64,000 nucleotides of DNA from Tessaracoccus sp. OH4464_COT-324 (GTDB taxonomy: Bacteria; Actinomycetota; Actinomycetes; Propionibacteriales; Propionibacteriaceae): assembly GCF_003932855.1 (NCBI RefSeq), contig NZ_RQYZ01000001.1, positions 248,001 through 312,000 of the forward strand, read 5' to 3'. A program made the translations under genes and the position numbers. Shown here in pieces: positions 18,615 to 27,924 of the stretch. Under the pieces are notes generated by a model. That model was not told the DNA's origin and made no database searches. It worked only from the letters and a program-made list of their open reading frames with translations. The first letter of the stretch is position 1. Each line of letters begins with the position of its first letter.

Positions 18615-19240
18615 CGAGCGTTCAGGATGCCCCGGAACATCCGCTCGTTGAGCACGTAAGAATCTCTCACCGCTGCCAGGAAGGTTTCGCGCCCTGCTTC
18701 GTCCCAGGGCAGCGAGTCCAGTCGTGCCCGGTATTCGTCCTTGAATGGCTTGGGCTTCAGATCCGGAAACGAGTAGAAGCCAACAACCTCGTCGGCCGCT
18801 CCTGTCGCGCGCTGAAGGTTCCGCCCAATGATCCGCCCTCCGCTGAGGTCTCCGAGATAGCGAGTGTAGTGGTGCGCCAGGAACCTCGGGCCGTCGAGTT
18901 GATCAGCGCATAGGCGGATGTCAGCAGCGTAGTCGAGGGTTTCCGGATTCGCCCGCAACTGATCGCGCCATCCTGTGCCCCAGACTGCTGAGAAGCTCGT
19001 TGCAATGGCGGGTAGCCGGTTCAACCGCGGGTCGTGGAAGGCCGCGATCTCGGGGTAATTCCGCCAGGCATCGAGCCGGCTCTCCAAAGCCTCGTAGATA
19101 AACCACAGTTGCACCTGCAGTTCGAGGTGAGTTTTGAGGGCAGCGCCCTCGACCAGCTCAGTCATGAGAGGGGAACGCTCGGCGGCGTCGTGCTGTACTC
19201 GGGTTTGCGAACGAACGAGTTCAGACAGCGGCGTGCTCAT
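18611..19240 (-). CDS. hmuO: Haem oxygenase (HmuO family)
   Basis: It opens haem to biliverdin, CO and Fe2+, releasing iron from the imported cofactor. The 209-residue protein has the proximal haem ligand His17 in SQTRVQHDAAERSPLM and the distal glycine-rich helix YLGDLSGGRIIGRNLQ, both hallmarks of the family, plus FLAHHYTRYLGDL. Length is typical (about 215). The ATG at 19240 lies 20 bases inside the end of hmuV and is preceded by AAGGAAG, so it is the last cistron of the haem operon and should be induced by iron limitation through the box at 24351. Confidence 0.95.
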   Translation of the reverse strand: MSTPLSELVRSQTRVQHDAAERSPLMTELVEGAALKTHLELQVQLWFIYEALESRLDAWRNYPEIAAFHDPRLNRLPAIATSFSAVWGTGWRDQLRANPETLDYAADIRLCADQLDGPRFLAHHYTRYLGDLSGGRIIGRNLQRATGAADEVVGFYSFPDLKPKPFKDEYRARLDSLPWDEAGRETFLAAVRDSYVLNERMFRGILNAR

Positions 19241-20027
19241 GGGCTTTCTTCCTTGCGTAGTTTCGGTCTGGTAGCACCAGCAACGCGCCGGTTACTGGAT
19301 GGGGGAACACCTCGATGGGTGTGGAGTAGACGCGGCTGAGCCGTTCACCGGTGAGTACCTCTACTGGCGTGCCTATTGCCTCGATCTTGCCCGCGTTGAG
19401 GAGAACAACTCGATCAGCGTACGAGGCGGCAAGAGTCAGATCATGCAGTACCGTCACGACGGCGGCGCCCCTGCCTGCGCGGCTGCGTAAGCTGGTCAGC
19501 AGCGCCTCCTGATGGCCCAGGTCAAGCGCCGCCGTCGGCTCATCGGCCAACACGACGCGCGTTCGCTGGGCACACGTGCGGGCGTAGGAAACTCGGGCCT
19601 GCTCGCCGCCGGAGAGTGTAGTAACGTCGCGGGCTTCAAAGCCCGACATATCCGCCAAGCCGATGGCCTCCAGCACGGCTGCCTCATCGTCGGCTGCGTA
19701 TGGGGTGCCGGTCCAGGGACGTCGTCCCATCTCCACGACCTCCCGAACTAGGTAGGAGTAGGCCACGCTCTGGTGCTGAAGCTGAACTGCACGCCTGCGT
19801 GACTGCCCAAGCTCGCTTAGGGTCGAGACGCTGTCCCCCATCAGTTGCACGTCCCCGGCGCAGGGAGCCGCATCACCCGCGATCACCGAGAACAGCGTCG
19901 ATTTCCCGGCCCCGTTCGGCCCGATGAGCGCTACGAATTCCCCGGCCGATACACCAAAGCTGACGTGGCTGAGAATCGACTTTTCTCCAACCGAATAACT
20001 GACATCACGCACCTCCAGGCAGTTCAT
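19221..20027 (-). CDS. hmuV: Haem ABC transporter ATPase HmuV
   Basis: The 268-residue ABC ATPase energises haem import with HmuU and HmuT. It has Walker A (LIGPNGAGKSTLFSV), Q-loop (RRAVQLQHQSVAYSYLV), signature (TLSGGEQARVSYART), Walker B (VVLADEPTAALDLGHQ) and the switch His (TVLHDLTLAASYADRV). Its start overlaps the hmuU stop (ATGA) and its end overlaps hmuO. Specificity for haem rather than siderophore is inferred from the neighbouring haem oxygenase and HtaA genes. Confidence 0.93.
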   Translation of the reverse strand: MNCLEVRDVSYSVGEKSILSHVSFGVSAGEFVALIGPNGAGKSTLFSVIAGDAAPCAGDVQLMGDSVSTLSELGQSRRRAVQLQHQSVAYSYLVREVVEMGRRPWTGTPYAADDEAAVLEAIGLADMSGFEARDVTTLSGGEQARVSYARTCAQRTRVVLADEPTAALDLGHQEALLTSLRSRAGRGAAVVTVLHDLTLAASYADRVVLLNAGKIEAIGTPVEVLTGERLSRVYSTPIEVFPHPVTGALLVLPDRNYARKKAHEHAAV

Positions 20028-21130
20028 CTCGTTCCCTTTCGCAGCAGCAAATAAAACACCGGCCCGCCAATGAAAGCGGTCAACATACCAATCGGGAGGT
20101 CAGCGAAGGGAACCAACGTACGAGCGGCGACATCCGCGCCTGCGACGAGGAGCGCGCCGCCCAAGGCGCTTGCCGGGATGAGCGTCCGGTGGGATGGGCC
20201 GAGAATCAGCCGAAACAAGTGCGGGACAATCAACCCGACGAAGGCAATCACCCCGGAGAAAGCCACACCCGCGGCCGTGAGGAGAGCCAACACGGTCACA
20301 CAAACAACGCGTAGTCGCTCGACGCGAACTCCTAGGTGCCTGGCCGTGTGCTCCCCGAGAGCCAGCAGGTCGAGCCGAGCGGCCAGTGACTGGGCCACTA
20401 GGAATCCGCCAATCAGGAACGGAAGGGTAGTAAAAACTGCTCGCCATAGGGCACCGTTGAGTGACCCGAGCTGCCAGAAGACGATGGCATCTCTTGAGAC
20501 TTGGTTGCCGAGGAACATCAGTAGCGCAATCACCGCGCTGGCTACCGCGTTCACGGCTATTCCGGTGAGGATCAGCGTGATCGTGCGGGCTTGGGAGCCC
20601 GAGCGGGCCAAGGAATAGACGGCAACCGTGGAGAGAACAGCACCAATAAACGCGCCGAGGGGTAGCGCCACGGGGCCAAGAGTGCTGGCGCCAACCCCGC
20701 TGACGATAACCAGGCACGCTCCCAGCGCGGCTCCAGCACTGGTGCCGATGATGCTGGGCTCCGCGAGCGGATTGCCGAAAAGCCCCTGGGTGAGGCAGCC
20801 GGCGATGCCTAGGCAGGCGCCCACGATCAACCCGAGAGCCACCCGGGGAAACCGGATTTCCCACAATGCGCCGTCTACCTGCATGATGCGGCGTTGTTCG
20901 TCTGGTGTCAGGGGAATCTCGCTGAGGTTGAGTTTTCGCAGAACCGACGCCCATACCTCGTCCACGGGGATCGAGAACTGGCCGATACCTGCGGAAATGA
21001 GGCCGAGCAGCGCGGCCGCCACGGTCAGCACGATGAGCAGCACGAGGGCTCGGCGGCCTCGCAGTGCTGGCCGCGGCGGGATGCTAATTTCCCCGCTGCT
21101 GGTGAAGAGCGGGATCTCGGCCTGGATCAT
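20024..21130 (-). CDS. hmuU: Haem ABC transporter permease HmuU (FecCD family)
   Basis: A 368-residue FecCD/BtuC-type permease with about nine or ten helices. Family marks are IRFPRVALGLIVGACLGIAG near residue 95, GLFGNPLAEPSIIGTSAGAA, LGVRVERLRVVCVTVLALLT and FVGLIVPHLFRLILGPSHRT, the last containing the coupling region for the ATPase. It starts with ATG on the last bases of hmuT (ATGA) and ends on the hmuV start. The N-terminal 30 residues are polar and cytoplasmic. It forms the membrane channel of the haem importer. Confidence 0.93.
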   Translation of the reverse strand: MIQAEIPLFTSSGEISIPPRPALRGRRALVLLIVLTVAAALLGLISAGIGQFSIPVDEVWASVLRKLNLSEIPLTPDEQRRIMQVDGALWEIRFPRVALGLIVGACLGIAGCLTQGLFGNPLAEPSIIGTSAGAALGACLVIVSGVGASTLGPVALPLGAFIGAVLSTVAVYSLARSGSQARTITLILTGIAVNAVASAVIALLMFLGNQVSRDAIVFWQLGSLNGALWRAVFTTLPFLIGGFLVAQSLAARLDLLALGEHTARHLGVRVERLRVVCVTVLALLTAAGVAFSGVIAFVGLIVPHLFRLILGPSHRTLIPASALGGALLVAGADVAARTLVPFADLPIGMLTAFIGGPVFYLLLRKGTR

Positions 21131-22275
21131 GGTTGGTACATGGCCTTGGCCAGCGCACGGATCACGTTTCCTGTGTTGGGTCCAAAGCTCAGCAGGAGTC
21201 CATCCTCTACGTCAATGATCCGTTGCCTGGTTCCTGCGGTGGTTTGCGCAACCCCGGGACGGGCCAGGAGCCCTTCCAACCCGCCGGTGGAGGTGAGTCC
21301 ACCGGACATCACGAGGATCATCTCCGGGTCCAGGGCCGCGAGGGCTTCCGCGTTGGCTGGTTTGACGTCTTCAATGCCCGCCGTGGAGGCCGAATCCTCG
21401 GCTCCAACAGCTTCGAGCAACGCCGCGGTTCCGTAGCCCTTACCGAAGATGAAGAAGACGCCGGAAGTACCACGGATATACAGCACGATGGTGCGCATCG
21501 GTTGGCTAGGAGCGTACTGGGCGATCTCCTGGCGAGCTGCTTCGATGTCGGCGAGCGCCGCGTCGGCGAGCTTTCGGCCCTCGGCCGGCACCCCCAGCAG
21601 GGAGGAGATGGCCACGATGTCGCGCTCGACAGTGTCCATCCTGCGCCCGGAGTCGAGGGTGACTACCGGGATCCCGGAGCCGCGAAGCTGCTCGACTACC
21701 TCGGGGGGGCCAAGGGTTGTGTCAGTGACGACAAGGGTAGGTGCCAACGCCAGGATTGCTTCGCCACTCAACTCGTGACCGTTCACGGTCACGAGTGGCA
21801 GCTGGGCCAGTTCGGGCGACAGGTCGCTGGCGGTGCGCCCGACCAGGACGTGTTCCAGCCCCAGCCCGACCGCGATCTGCGAGTAGGTGCCGGATATGTC
21901 GAGTAGCAGAACCCTCGATGCATCCGTTATCTCATGAGCCTGACCAGCGCTGTCGGTGAAGCTGACTGGGAAGGACTGCGTGGGACGCTTTGCAACTGGT
22001 TTGATGGTCTGGGCCACGGAGACATGGCTGGGCCCGGTGATCGTTCTGGGATCCGGCAGCTCGGGTGCCGCGCTGCTGGGTGCGGCGCTGGCGGCTGCCT
22101 GTGAGGTTTCGGCGGGCGTGGTTTGCGGGGTGGAGGCAGCGACCGTCGGGGAAATGGATGGGAAGGAACCGGAAGAGCAGGCAGCCAGGGCGAACACGGC
22201 GAGCAACGCAGCAAACAGCCCCAACGGCCCGCGGCCGGCCACACGAGTGACCGGCCGGGGACGTTTGTCAAGCAT
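21127..22275 (-). CDS. hmuT: Haem-binding lipoprotein HmuT
   Basis: A 382-residue substrate-binding lipoprotein. A signal peptide with lipobox (FALAACSS, Cys at residue 33) is followed by a Ser/Thr/Ala/Pro-rich spacer to about residue 80. The two-lobe periplasmic-binding fold of class III follows, with LGLEHVLVGRTASDLSP, LAPTLVVTDTTLGPPEVVEQ and IILVMSGG-like elements near the C-terminus. It would receive haem from the cell-wall HtaA protein and hand it to HmuUV. Its start overlaps the htaA stop by one base. The linker resembles that of other wall-spanning actinobacterial lipoproteins. Confidence 0.9.
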   Translation of the reverse strand: MLDKRPRPVTRVAGRGPLGLFAALLAVFALAACSSGSFPSISPTVAASTPQTTPAETSQAAASAAPSSAAPELPDPRTITGPSHVSVAQTIKPVAKRPTQSFPVSFTDSAGQAHEITDASRVLLLDISGTYSQIAVGLGLEHVLVGRTASDLSPELAQLPLVTVNGHELSGEAILALAPTLVVTDTTLGPPEVVEQLRGSGIPVVTLDSGRRMDTVERDIVAISSLLGVPAEGRKLADAALADIEAARQEIAQYAPSQPMRTIVLYIRGTSGVFFIFGKGYGTAALLEAVGAEDSASTAGIEDVKPANAEALAALDPEMILVMSGGLTSTGGLEGLLARPGVAQTTAGTRQRIIDVEDGLLLSFGPNTGNVIRALAKAMYQP

Positions 22276-24329
22276 CAGCGCTTTGCACCCTTTCGGGCGG
22301 CGGCACCGCCCAGCACGACGAGACCGAGGAACGCCGCAGCTGCGGAGCTCTCATCGTCCACGCCGGTGCGGGGGAGCTTGGTCTTGCCGAGAGGCTTGCC
22401 CTTGTCGTCGCACTTGGTGGTCTTCGTGCCGGTCTTGGCCGTGAAGGACACCGGATCGAGCTGGGCACCGGCCTCGTAGAAACCGGCGAAGGCCTTGGCC
22501 CCATCGGCGCTCAGGGTGGCGCTCAGCCCCTGAGCGCTGGCGTTCTTGGCATCCACCTTGATGTTGCCCGAGAGCGTGGCGAAGTGGACGTTGGAGAACT
22601 CGGAAACCTTGCCGTTCATGTCGCTGCTGCGCACATGGCCGAAGTAGAGCTCGGCCATGGTCGCGCTCTTCACGACGATCCGAGGATCGCTCAGCTTCAT
22701 ATTGAGTACCCCGTTGTGGCCGGAGAAGGTGATGGTGCCGCTGTAGGAGAGTTGGGTCCCATCACCGAACTTTGCGGTTGTCAACGGCCACACGAACTGC
22801 TTCCCGTCCCACTTTACGCCGCTGAGCTTCCAGTCGCCCTTGGCGATCCCGCCGCGAATGTAGCTGGTGAAAGAACTCTTGATGCCCCAGCTGAGGTCAC
22901 CCGTCGTCGTCTCAACCGTGCAGTCGGTCGCCGGCCTGCCGGGCGCGGGCTTGCTCGGCTTTGGTGCAGGAGCGGGCTTGCCGGGGGCCGGCTTGTCTGG
23001 TGTGGGCTTGCCGGGATTCGGCGCAGGAGCGGGCTTGCTTGGCTCGGGTGCGGGGGAGGGCAGTTTGCCGGGCATGTCTTCAGGCTTGGCTCCCTGAGCG
23101 CCACCGACGAGGGTCAGCGGGTCGAGCGCATCACCCGGCTTCATCCGAGAACCGAAAATCTGTTGGCCGGGCACAGTGAGCTTGGGAGTTGCGGAAAAGC
23201 TGAACCAGCCCTTGTCCACCTTGAGCGTACCCTCAAGGTCGGCCAGGTGCAGGTCCTTGTGGGTAACCGCGTCGGCCTTTGCCCGGGCCTGAGCCGGGGG
23301 AACGCTGGTGATGTCCGCCAGCAGACGGGCCTTCAGGTTTGCTCCTTCAGGCTTGGCGAAAACCACTCGGACGTTCGCGATGCGCATGTCGAAGCGGCCC
23401 GAGTAACCCGTCATGTGGATCGAGCCACCCACGGCGAGCGGGCTCTCCTCGGAGCTGTTGATCTTGCCCTTGACAGGAGACCAACGCAGGGTGTCACCGT
23501 GGGCGACGATCCCGTCGAGATCCACCTTGCCCTTCGCGATATCGCCTGCGAGATGCTGGCGCAGTTGGGTGTGGACACCCCAGTCAAGGTAGCCATCGAC
23601 GATGTCGTGGTGCCCGGGAACGCCCGGCTGGGGGTCGTGCGGCGGCCGCGGCTTGTCCGGTGACGGAGACGGCGACGGTGGTGGCGGGGGAGCCGGCTGG
23701 GTCTTCGGCGTCAGCTTGGCATCGATTGACACCGGGTCCATTTCGGCGCCCTGCTGCAGGAAGGGGGCGAGGACCTCAGCGCCCTTGGGGGCGAGGGTGG
23801 ACTTGGTCGAATTGAACTGAAGCTTGCCATCAGCGACCTTTGGCGCGCCGGTCAGGTTCACCAGAACCACATCGTCATGGCTAACCAGCTCACCCTGCTC
23901 GGTGAGGCTGACGAACTTGCGTGACTTGACGTCGGCCACGAGGTCGGCGCCGTCGCCACGAAGCTTCACTTTCAGGTCGGAGAGATGGATTTCCAGCTTT
24001 CCTTCGTGTCCGGTGAAGGTGACTTTGCCAGGAACTTCCACTTGGCCGGTCTTTGCCCCAGGGTCGTAGGAGCCAGTGGTTGGGGAGAAGAGGTAGTTGC
24101 CCCCGTTTTCCTGGACACCGTCGAGGGTGACAGTTCCCTTGGCTGGGCCGGTGAGATAGTTTCGGAACGACGCCCGGAATCCCCAGGTGAGGGTGCCGTC
24201 TGTGATGCTCTGGTCGGTGGGGTCCGCGTGTGCGGTGCCGGGTATCAGACCGACGCCAAGCGCGAGGGCGGCTGCGCTCAGTGTGGCAGTCAGTCTGCCG
24301 AGCAACCGCCCGCCGAAGGGCTTGCTCAT
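22275..24329 (-). CDS. htaA: Cell-wall haem-binding protein with three HtaA domains and LPxTG anchor
   Basis: A 684-residue secreted protein with a signal peptide (residues 1-35, ending GTAHA). Three HtaA domains each open with a D/G-x-L-x-WG motif: GTLTWGFRASFRNYL, YLDWGVHTQLRQHL and DLSWGIKSSFTSYI. Two Pro/Lys/Ala-rich linkers separate them, and a C-terminal sorting signal (LPRTG, hydrophobic helix, basic tail) ends the protein. HtaA domains bind haem through Tyr/His in corynebacteria, so this protein should capture haem or haemoglobin at the wall and feed HmuT. It is the first gene of the operon, preceded by a clear promoter and a DtxR-like operator. A class-specific sortase is not in the window. 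Confidence 0.93.
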   Translation of the reverse strand: MSKPFGGRLLGRLTATLSAAALALGVGLIPGTAHADPTDQSITDGTLTWGFRASFRNYLTGPAKGTVTLDGVQENGGNYLFSPTTGSYDPGAKTGQVEVPGKVTFTGHEGKLEIHLSDLKVKLRGDGADLVADVKSRKFVSLTEQGELVSHDDVVLVNLTGAPKVADGKLQFNSTKSTLAPKGAEVLAPFLQQGAEMDPVSIDAKLTPKTQPAPPPPPSPSPSPDKPRPPHDPQPGVPGHHDIVDGYLDWGVHTQLRQHLAGDIAKGKVDLDGIVAHGDTLRWSPVKGKINSSEESPLAVGGSIHMTGYSGRFDMRIANVRVVFAKPEGANLKARLLADITSVPPAQARAKADAVTHKDLHLADLEGTLKVDKGWFSFSATPKLTVPGQQIFGSRMKPGDALDPLTLVGGAQGAKPEDMPGKLPSPAPEPSKPAPAPNPGKPTPDKPAPGKPAPAPKPSKPAPGRPATDCTVETTTGDLSWGIKSSFTSYIRGGIAKGDWKLSGVKWDGKQFVWPLTTAKFGDGTQLSYSGTITFSGHNGVLNMKLSDPRIVVKSATMAELYFGHVRSSDMNGKVSEFSNVHFATLSGNIKVDAKNASAQGLSATLSADGAKAFAGFYEAGAQLDPVSFTAKTGTKTTKCDDKGKPLGKTKLPRTGVDDESSAAAAFLGLVVLGGAAARKGAKR

Positions 24330-24350
24330 CGAAGATCCTTTCAGTGGTAG

Positions 24351-24369
24351 TTAGGCAATGCTTACCTAA
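24351..24369 (-). promoter_or_regulatory. DtxR/IdeR-type iron box of the haem operon
   Basis: TTAGGCAATGCTTACCTAA (plus strand) is a near-palindrome with perfect TTAGG/CCTAA ends. By eye it matches 15 of 19 positions of the DtxR/IdeR consensus. It lies 21 bases before the htaA start and just downstream of the -10, over the expected transcription start, so an Fe2+-loaded DtxR-family repressor would block the operon when iron is plentiful. Confidence 0.8.
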
Positions 24370-24375
24370 CGCTCG

Positions 24376-24404
24376 ATTAAAATAGGTAACCAAGGACTTG
24401 TCAA
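24376..24404 (-). promoter_or_regulatory. Promoter of the haem operon
   Basis: On the minus strand TTGACA (24404-24399) and TTTAAT (24381-24376) are separated by 17 bases, a near-ideal housekeeping-sigma promoter. The DtxR-like box follows directly. A second possible -10, TATTTT at 24384-24379, would give only 14 bases of spacing. Confidence 0.7.
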
Positions 24405-24432
24405 TTGGTACTCCGGCGAATGCCTCTAAGAT
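24405..24432 (+). promoter_or_regulatory. Promoter of gatCAB
   Basis: TTGGTA (24405-24410) and TAAGAT (24427-24432) are 16 bases apart, upstream of gatC. The -35 directly abuts the opposite-facing -35 of the haem operon (24399-24404). A strong AAAGGAG ribosome site precedes the gatC ATG. Confidence 0.55.
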
Positions 24433-24461
24433 GTGGTGCAGTTTGCTAGCAAAGGAGTGCG

Positions 24462-24755
24462 ATGGCTGTTACGCCTGAGGACGTCGCGCGGCTCGCCGGG
24501 CTCGCGCGGATTCAGTTGAGCCCCGACGAGTGTGCCGAGCTTGCCCCGGAGATCGACGTGATCCTGGAATCGATGGCGGCGGTGGGTGAGGTTGCTCGCT
24601 CTGAGGTGGTGCTCACGACGCATGCGGTGGAGCGAACCAACGTCTTCCGTGACGACGTTGTGCGGCCCAGCCTGACCCAGGCCCAGGCCCTGAGCGCCGC
24701 GCCTGCGGTTGAGGACGGCCGCTTCCGCGTACCAGCCATCTTGAGCGAGGACTGA
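24462..24755 (+). CDS. gatC: Glu-tRNA(Gln)/Asp-tRNA(Asn) amidotransferase subunit C
   Basis: The 97-residue GatC belt subunit stabilises GatA on GatB in the complex that converts Glu-tRNA(Gln) (and possibly Asp-tRNA(Asn)) to the correctly charged species. It has [20 protein letters not shown] at the N-terminus and [20 protein letters not shown] with the conserved C-terminal FRVPAIL. Length is typical. AAAGGAG stands four bases before the ATG. The gatA start overlaps its stop, giving the classical gatC-gatA-gatB order. Confidence 0.95.
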   Translation: MAVTPEDVARLAGLARIQLSPDECAELAPEIDVILESMAAVGEVARSEVVLTTHAVERTNVFRDDVVRPSLTQAQALSAAPAVEDGRFRVPAILSED

Positions 24756-26239
24756 TGCACACTGCAACCGCCGCCCAGCTTGGGCAGATGATCGCCTCCG
24801 GCGAAACCACCAGCGTCGCCGTGACCACGTACTTTTTGGACCGAATAGCTCGGTTCAACCCCAGGCTGAACGCCTTCATCCACGTCGACAGGGCGGGTGC
24901 GCTGTCGCAGGCCGCGCGCGTGGACGCCAGGCTGGCGGCAGGGGAACGGCTCGGGCCGCTCGCTGGGGTACCCGTCGGCGTCAAGGACAACTTCTGCACC
25001 ACGGACATGCCAACCACATGTGGTTCTCGCATGTTGCAGGGGTGGCTGCCCGCATACGATGCGACGGTCGTCTCCCGACTTCGTGAAGCCGGGCTGATCG
25101 TCGTGGGCAAGACCAACATGGACGAGTTCGCCATGGGGTCCTCGACGGAGACCTCCCACTTCGGGCCGACGCGCAACCCTTGGGACATCGAGCGCGTGCC
25201 GGGCGGCTCTGGCGGCGGTTCCTCGGCAGCCGTGGCGGCGGGTTTGGTTCCGCTGGCAATTGGGTCGGACACCGGTGGCTCTATCCGGCAGCCGGCTGCG
25301 GTCACAGGTACGGTGGGCGTCAAGCCAACCTACGGGGGAGTGTCCCGTTACGGCTGCGTTGCGATGGCCTCCTCGCTGGACCAGCCCGGTCCGTGTGCTC
25401 GAAACGCACACGACGCCGCGCTTCTGCAACAGGTCATCGGCGGCTACGACGCCATGGACGCCACCAGCCTCGAATTCGACATCAGCGATCTTGCTGAGGC
25501 TGCTCAATCCACGTCGCTGACGGGCATACGGATCGGCATCGTTGAGGAGTTCCGGGGTGAGGGATACGACCCCGGCGTGCTCGACCGCTTCGACGAAGCG
25601 GTGGCCGCGATGCAACGTCTGGGTGCAGAGATCGTCAACGTTTCCTGCCCGCGTTTTCGCTACGCGATGGCGGCCTACTACCTGATTCAGCCCGCGGAGT
25701 TGAGCAGCAATCTCGCCCGCTTCGATGGAATGCGCTACGGCCTGCGTGAAGGTGACGACGGTAGGCGCTCCGCGGAGGAAGTGATGAGCCTGAGCCGTGC
25801 GGCCGGATTTGGACGTGAAGCGAAGCGTCGCATCATCATCGGCACCTATGCGCTGTCCGCCGGGTATGCTGACCAGTACTACGGAGCCGCTCAAAAGGTA
25901 CGCACGTTGATCGTCGAGGACTTCAAGGAAGCCTTCGCCCGGTGTGATGTGCTCGTATCCCCGACAACGCCGAACGTCGCCTTCAAGCTGGGCGAGCGCA
26001 CAGCGGATCCGTTGTCCATGTACTTGGCGGACCTGTGCACGATCCCGTCCAACCTGGCCGGCAACGCCTCCGCATCCTTTCCCATCGGACTGAGCGAGGG
26101 CCTGCCGGTGGGCATTCAGGTGGTGGCGCCCGTCATGGGCGACGCCCTGCTTTACCGAGTGGGTGGTTGTCTGGAGCGCGAGCTGGGGTTCACGCGGGAG
26201 CTTGCGGCATCCACCGAGCGTTTCGAGAGGGAGATCTGA
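24755..26239 (+). CDS. gatA: Glu-tRNA(Gln) amidotransferase subunit A
   Basis: GatA is the amidase that frees ammonia from glutamine for GatB. The 494-residue protein has the amidase-signature Ser-cisSer-Lys triad: Lys in [16 protein letters not shown], the serine loop [20 protein letters not shown] and [20 protein letters not shown]. It also has the conserved [20 protein letters not shown] near the C-terminus. Length fits. The start overlaps gatC by one base and gatB begins one base after its stop. Confidence 0.96.
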   Translation: MHTATAAQLGQMIASGETTSVAVTTYFLDRIARFNPRLNAFIHVDRAGALSQAARVDARLAAGERLGPLAGVPVGVKDNFCTTDMPTTCGSRMLQGWLPAYDATVVSRLREAGLIVVGKTNMDEFAMGSSTETSHFGPTRNPWDIERVPGGSGGGSSAAVAAGLVPLAIGSDTGGSIRQPAAVTGTVGVKPTYGGVSRYGCVAMASSLDQPGPCARNAHDAALLQQVIGGYDAMDATSLEFDISDLAEAAQSTSLTGIRIGIVEEFRGEGYDPGVLDRFDEAVAAMQRLGAEIVNVSCPRFRYAMAAYYLIQPAELSSNLARFDGMRYGLREGDDGRRSAEEVMSLSRAAGFGREAKRRIIIGTYALSAGYADQYYGAAQKVRTLIVEDFKEAFARCDVLVSPTTPNVAFKLGERTADPLSMYLADLCTIPSNLAGNASASFPIGLSEGLPVGIQVVAPVMGDALLYRVGGCLERELGFTRELAASTERFEREI

Positions 26240-26240
26240 G

Positions 26241-27716
26241 ATGAATTTCGCGGAAGCGCTAGAGAGCTTCGACCCCGCGATCGGTCTCGAAGTGCATGTC
26301 GAGTTGAACACCGCAACCAAGATGTTCTGCGGTTGCGCCAACGTTTTTGGCGCTGAGCCAAACACCAACACGTGCCCGGTGTGCCTTGGGCTTCCCGGGG
26401 CGCTGCCCAGCATCAACGGAAAGGCTGTGGAGTCCGCCATTCGGTTGGGGCTGGCACTCAACTGTGAGATAGCCCCCTACTCCCGGATGTCCAGGAAGAA
26501 CTACTTCTACCCGGATATGACGAAGAACTTCCAAACCAGCCAGTACGACGAACCGATCTGCGCCAACGGGCATGTCGACGTCGAAGTGGACGGCGAGACC
26601 TTCCGAGTGGAGATCGAGCGTGCCCACATGGAGGAGGACGCAGGCAAGTCGACGCATGCGGGCAGCAGCGGACGAATCCACGGCTCGGATTATTCGTTGC
26701 TCGACTACAACCGTGCAGGCGTGCCGTTGATCGAAATCGTTACGCGCCCCATCGTAGGCGCGGGGGCGAAGGCACCCGGCGTTGCTCGATCCTACGTCGC
26801 CCACCTCCGCGAACTGGTTAAAGTGCTAGGCATTTCGGACGCCCGTATGGAGCAGGGGTCGCTGCGTTGTGATGCCAACGTTTCTGTCTCCCCTAAGGGA
26901 TCCGGCAGGCTCGGCACGCGTACCGAGACGAAGAACGTGAACTCGTTGCGCTCGATCGAACGCGCGGTGCGGCACGAGATCGTGCGCCAGGCAGATTTGC
27001 TGGCCGAGGGGAGGAGCGTCGTGCAGGAAACGCGGCACTTCGATGAGTCCACCGGAACCACCAGTTCCGGCAGACCGAAGTCTGACGCCGACGACTACCG
27101 CTACTTCGCGGAGCCCGATTTGATGCCGGTGGCGCCGAGCACCGAGTGGGTTGAGCAGCTGCGTGCGACTCTCCCCGAGCCGCCCGCGAAGCGCCGGGCC
27201 AGACTGCAGAAGACCTGGGGGTTCAGCGACATCGACTTCACTGGGATCGTTTCCGCCGGAGCCCTGGATTTGGTGGAGGCCACCGTCGCGGCTGGAGCTT
27301 CCCCCGCGAGCGCACGCAAGTGGTGGGTCTCGGAGCTCGCGCGGCGCGCGAATGAGGCGGGTGTTGAGCTCGACTTGCTGGCCATCACTCCCGAACAGGT
27401 GGCGGATGTGCAGCGGCTCGTCGACGAAGGCAAAGTCACCGACAAACTCGCGCGACAGGTGATCGACGGTGTCCTAGCCGGTGAAGGCGAGCCCGCCGAG
27501 GTCGTCGAACGACGTGGGCTGGTTGTGGTCAGCGATACCGGGGCCCTTTCGGCCGCCGTGGACGACGTGATCGCGGCCAATCCGGATGTGGCAGAGAAGA
27601 TACGCGCTGGCAAGGTTGCGGCTGCTGGCGCGCTCATCGGACAGGTCATGAAAGCCATGCGTGGCCAGGCCGACGCCGCCAAGGTGCGCGAACTCATTCT
27701 CGATAAGCTCACGTAG
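26241..27716 (+). CDS. gatB: Glu-tRNA(Gln) amidotransferase subunit B
   Basis: GatB activates the gamma-carboxylate of Glu-tRNA(Gln) and adds the ammonia delivered from GatA. The 491-residue protein has the cradle domain with [36 protein letters not shown] (zinc-type cysteines), [19 protein letters not shown] and [12 protein letters not shown], then a helical region and the tail YqeY domain (about residues 340-491). ATG at 26241 matches the family start ([19 protein letters not shown]). It is the last gene of the operon; a GC-rich hairpin follows. Confidence 0.96.
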   Translation: MNFAEALESFDPAIGLEVHVELNTATKMFCGCANVFGAEPNTNTCPVCLGLPGALPSINGKAVESAIRLGLALNCEIAPYSRMSRKNYFYPDMTKNFQTSQYDEPICANGHVDVEVDGETFRVEIERAHMEEDAGKSTHAGSSGRIHGSDYSLLDYNRAGVPLIEIVTRPIVGAGAKAPGVARSYVAHLRELVKVLGISDARMEQGSLRCDANVSVSPKGSGRLGTRTETKNVNSLRSIERAVRHEIVRQADLLAEGRSVVQETRHFDESTGTTSSGRPKSDADDYRYFAEPDLMPVAPSTEWVEQLRATLPEPPAKRRARLQKTWGFSDIDFTGIVSAGALDLVEATVAAGASPASARKWWVSELARRANEAGVELDLLAITPEQVADVQRLVDEGKVTDKLARQVIDGVLAGEGEPAEVVERRGLVVVSDTGALSAAVDDVIAANPDVAEKIRAGKVAAAGALIGQVMKAMRGQADAAKVRELILDKLT

Positions 27717-27726
27717 CTCGGCTGGT

Positions 27727-27757
27727 GCGGGCGGGGCGGGTGCTTGTTCCCGCCCGC
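27727..27757 (+). terminator. Terminator of gatCAB
   Basis: GCGGGCGGG and CCCGCCCGC form a 9-bp stem around a 13-base loop, starting 11 bases after the gatB stop. There is no long T-run, as is usual in high-GC actinobacteria. The remaining intergenic bases to 27924 show no coding signal. Confidence 0.6.
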
Positions 27758-27924
27758 CCGGGTCGGGGCTGGTTTCGAAGTTGCCTGTCGGAGCGCAGTC
27801 GCGGTAACGGGACCGGGATTGGGCTTTCACCGTCCGGCCCTGCGGTGGATGTGCCGGGAGGGTAGCGAGGGTTCGTTGTGTCCGTTCCGGGGTGCAGCAG
27901 TTGGGGCGGTCCCCACCGCAGTCC

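Noticed and set aside
22920-23060. Repetitive GC-rich DNA resembling a short repeat array
   Set aside because: It encodes the Pro/Lys/Ala linker of HtaA in frame and has no spacer structure, so it is not a CRISPR or intergenic repeat.
24512-26461. 649-codon minus-strand frame opposite gatA
   Set aside because: The gatA product is complete and well conserved; the antisense product is His/Arg-rich low-complexity sequence without motifs.
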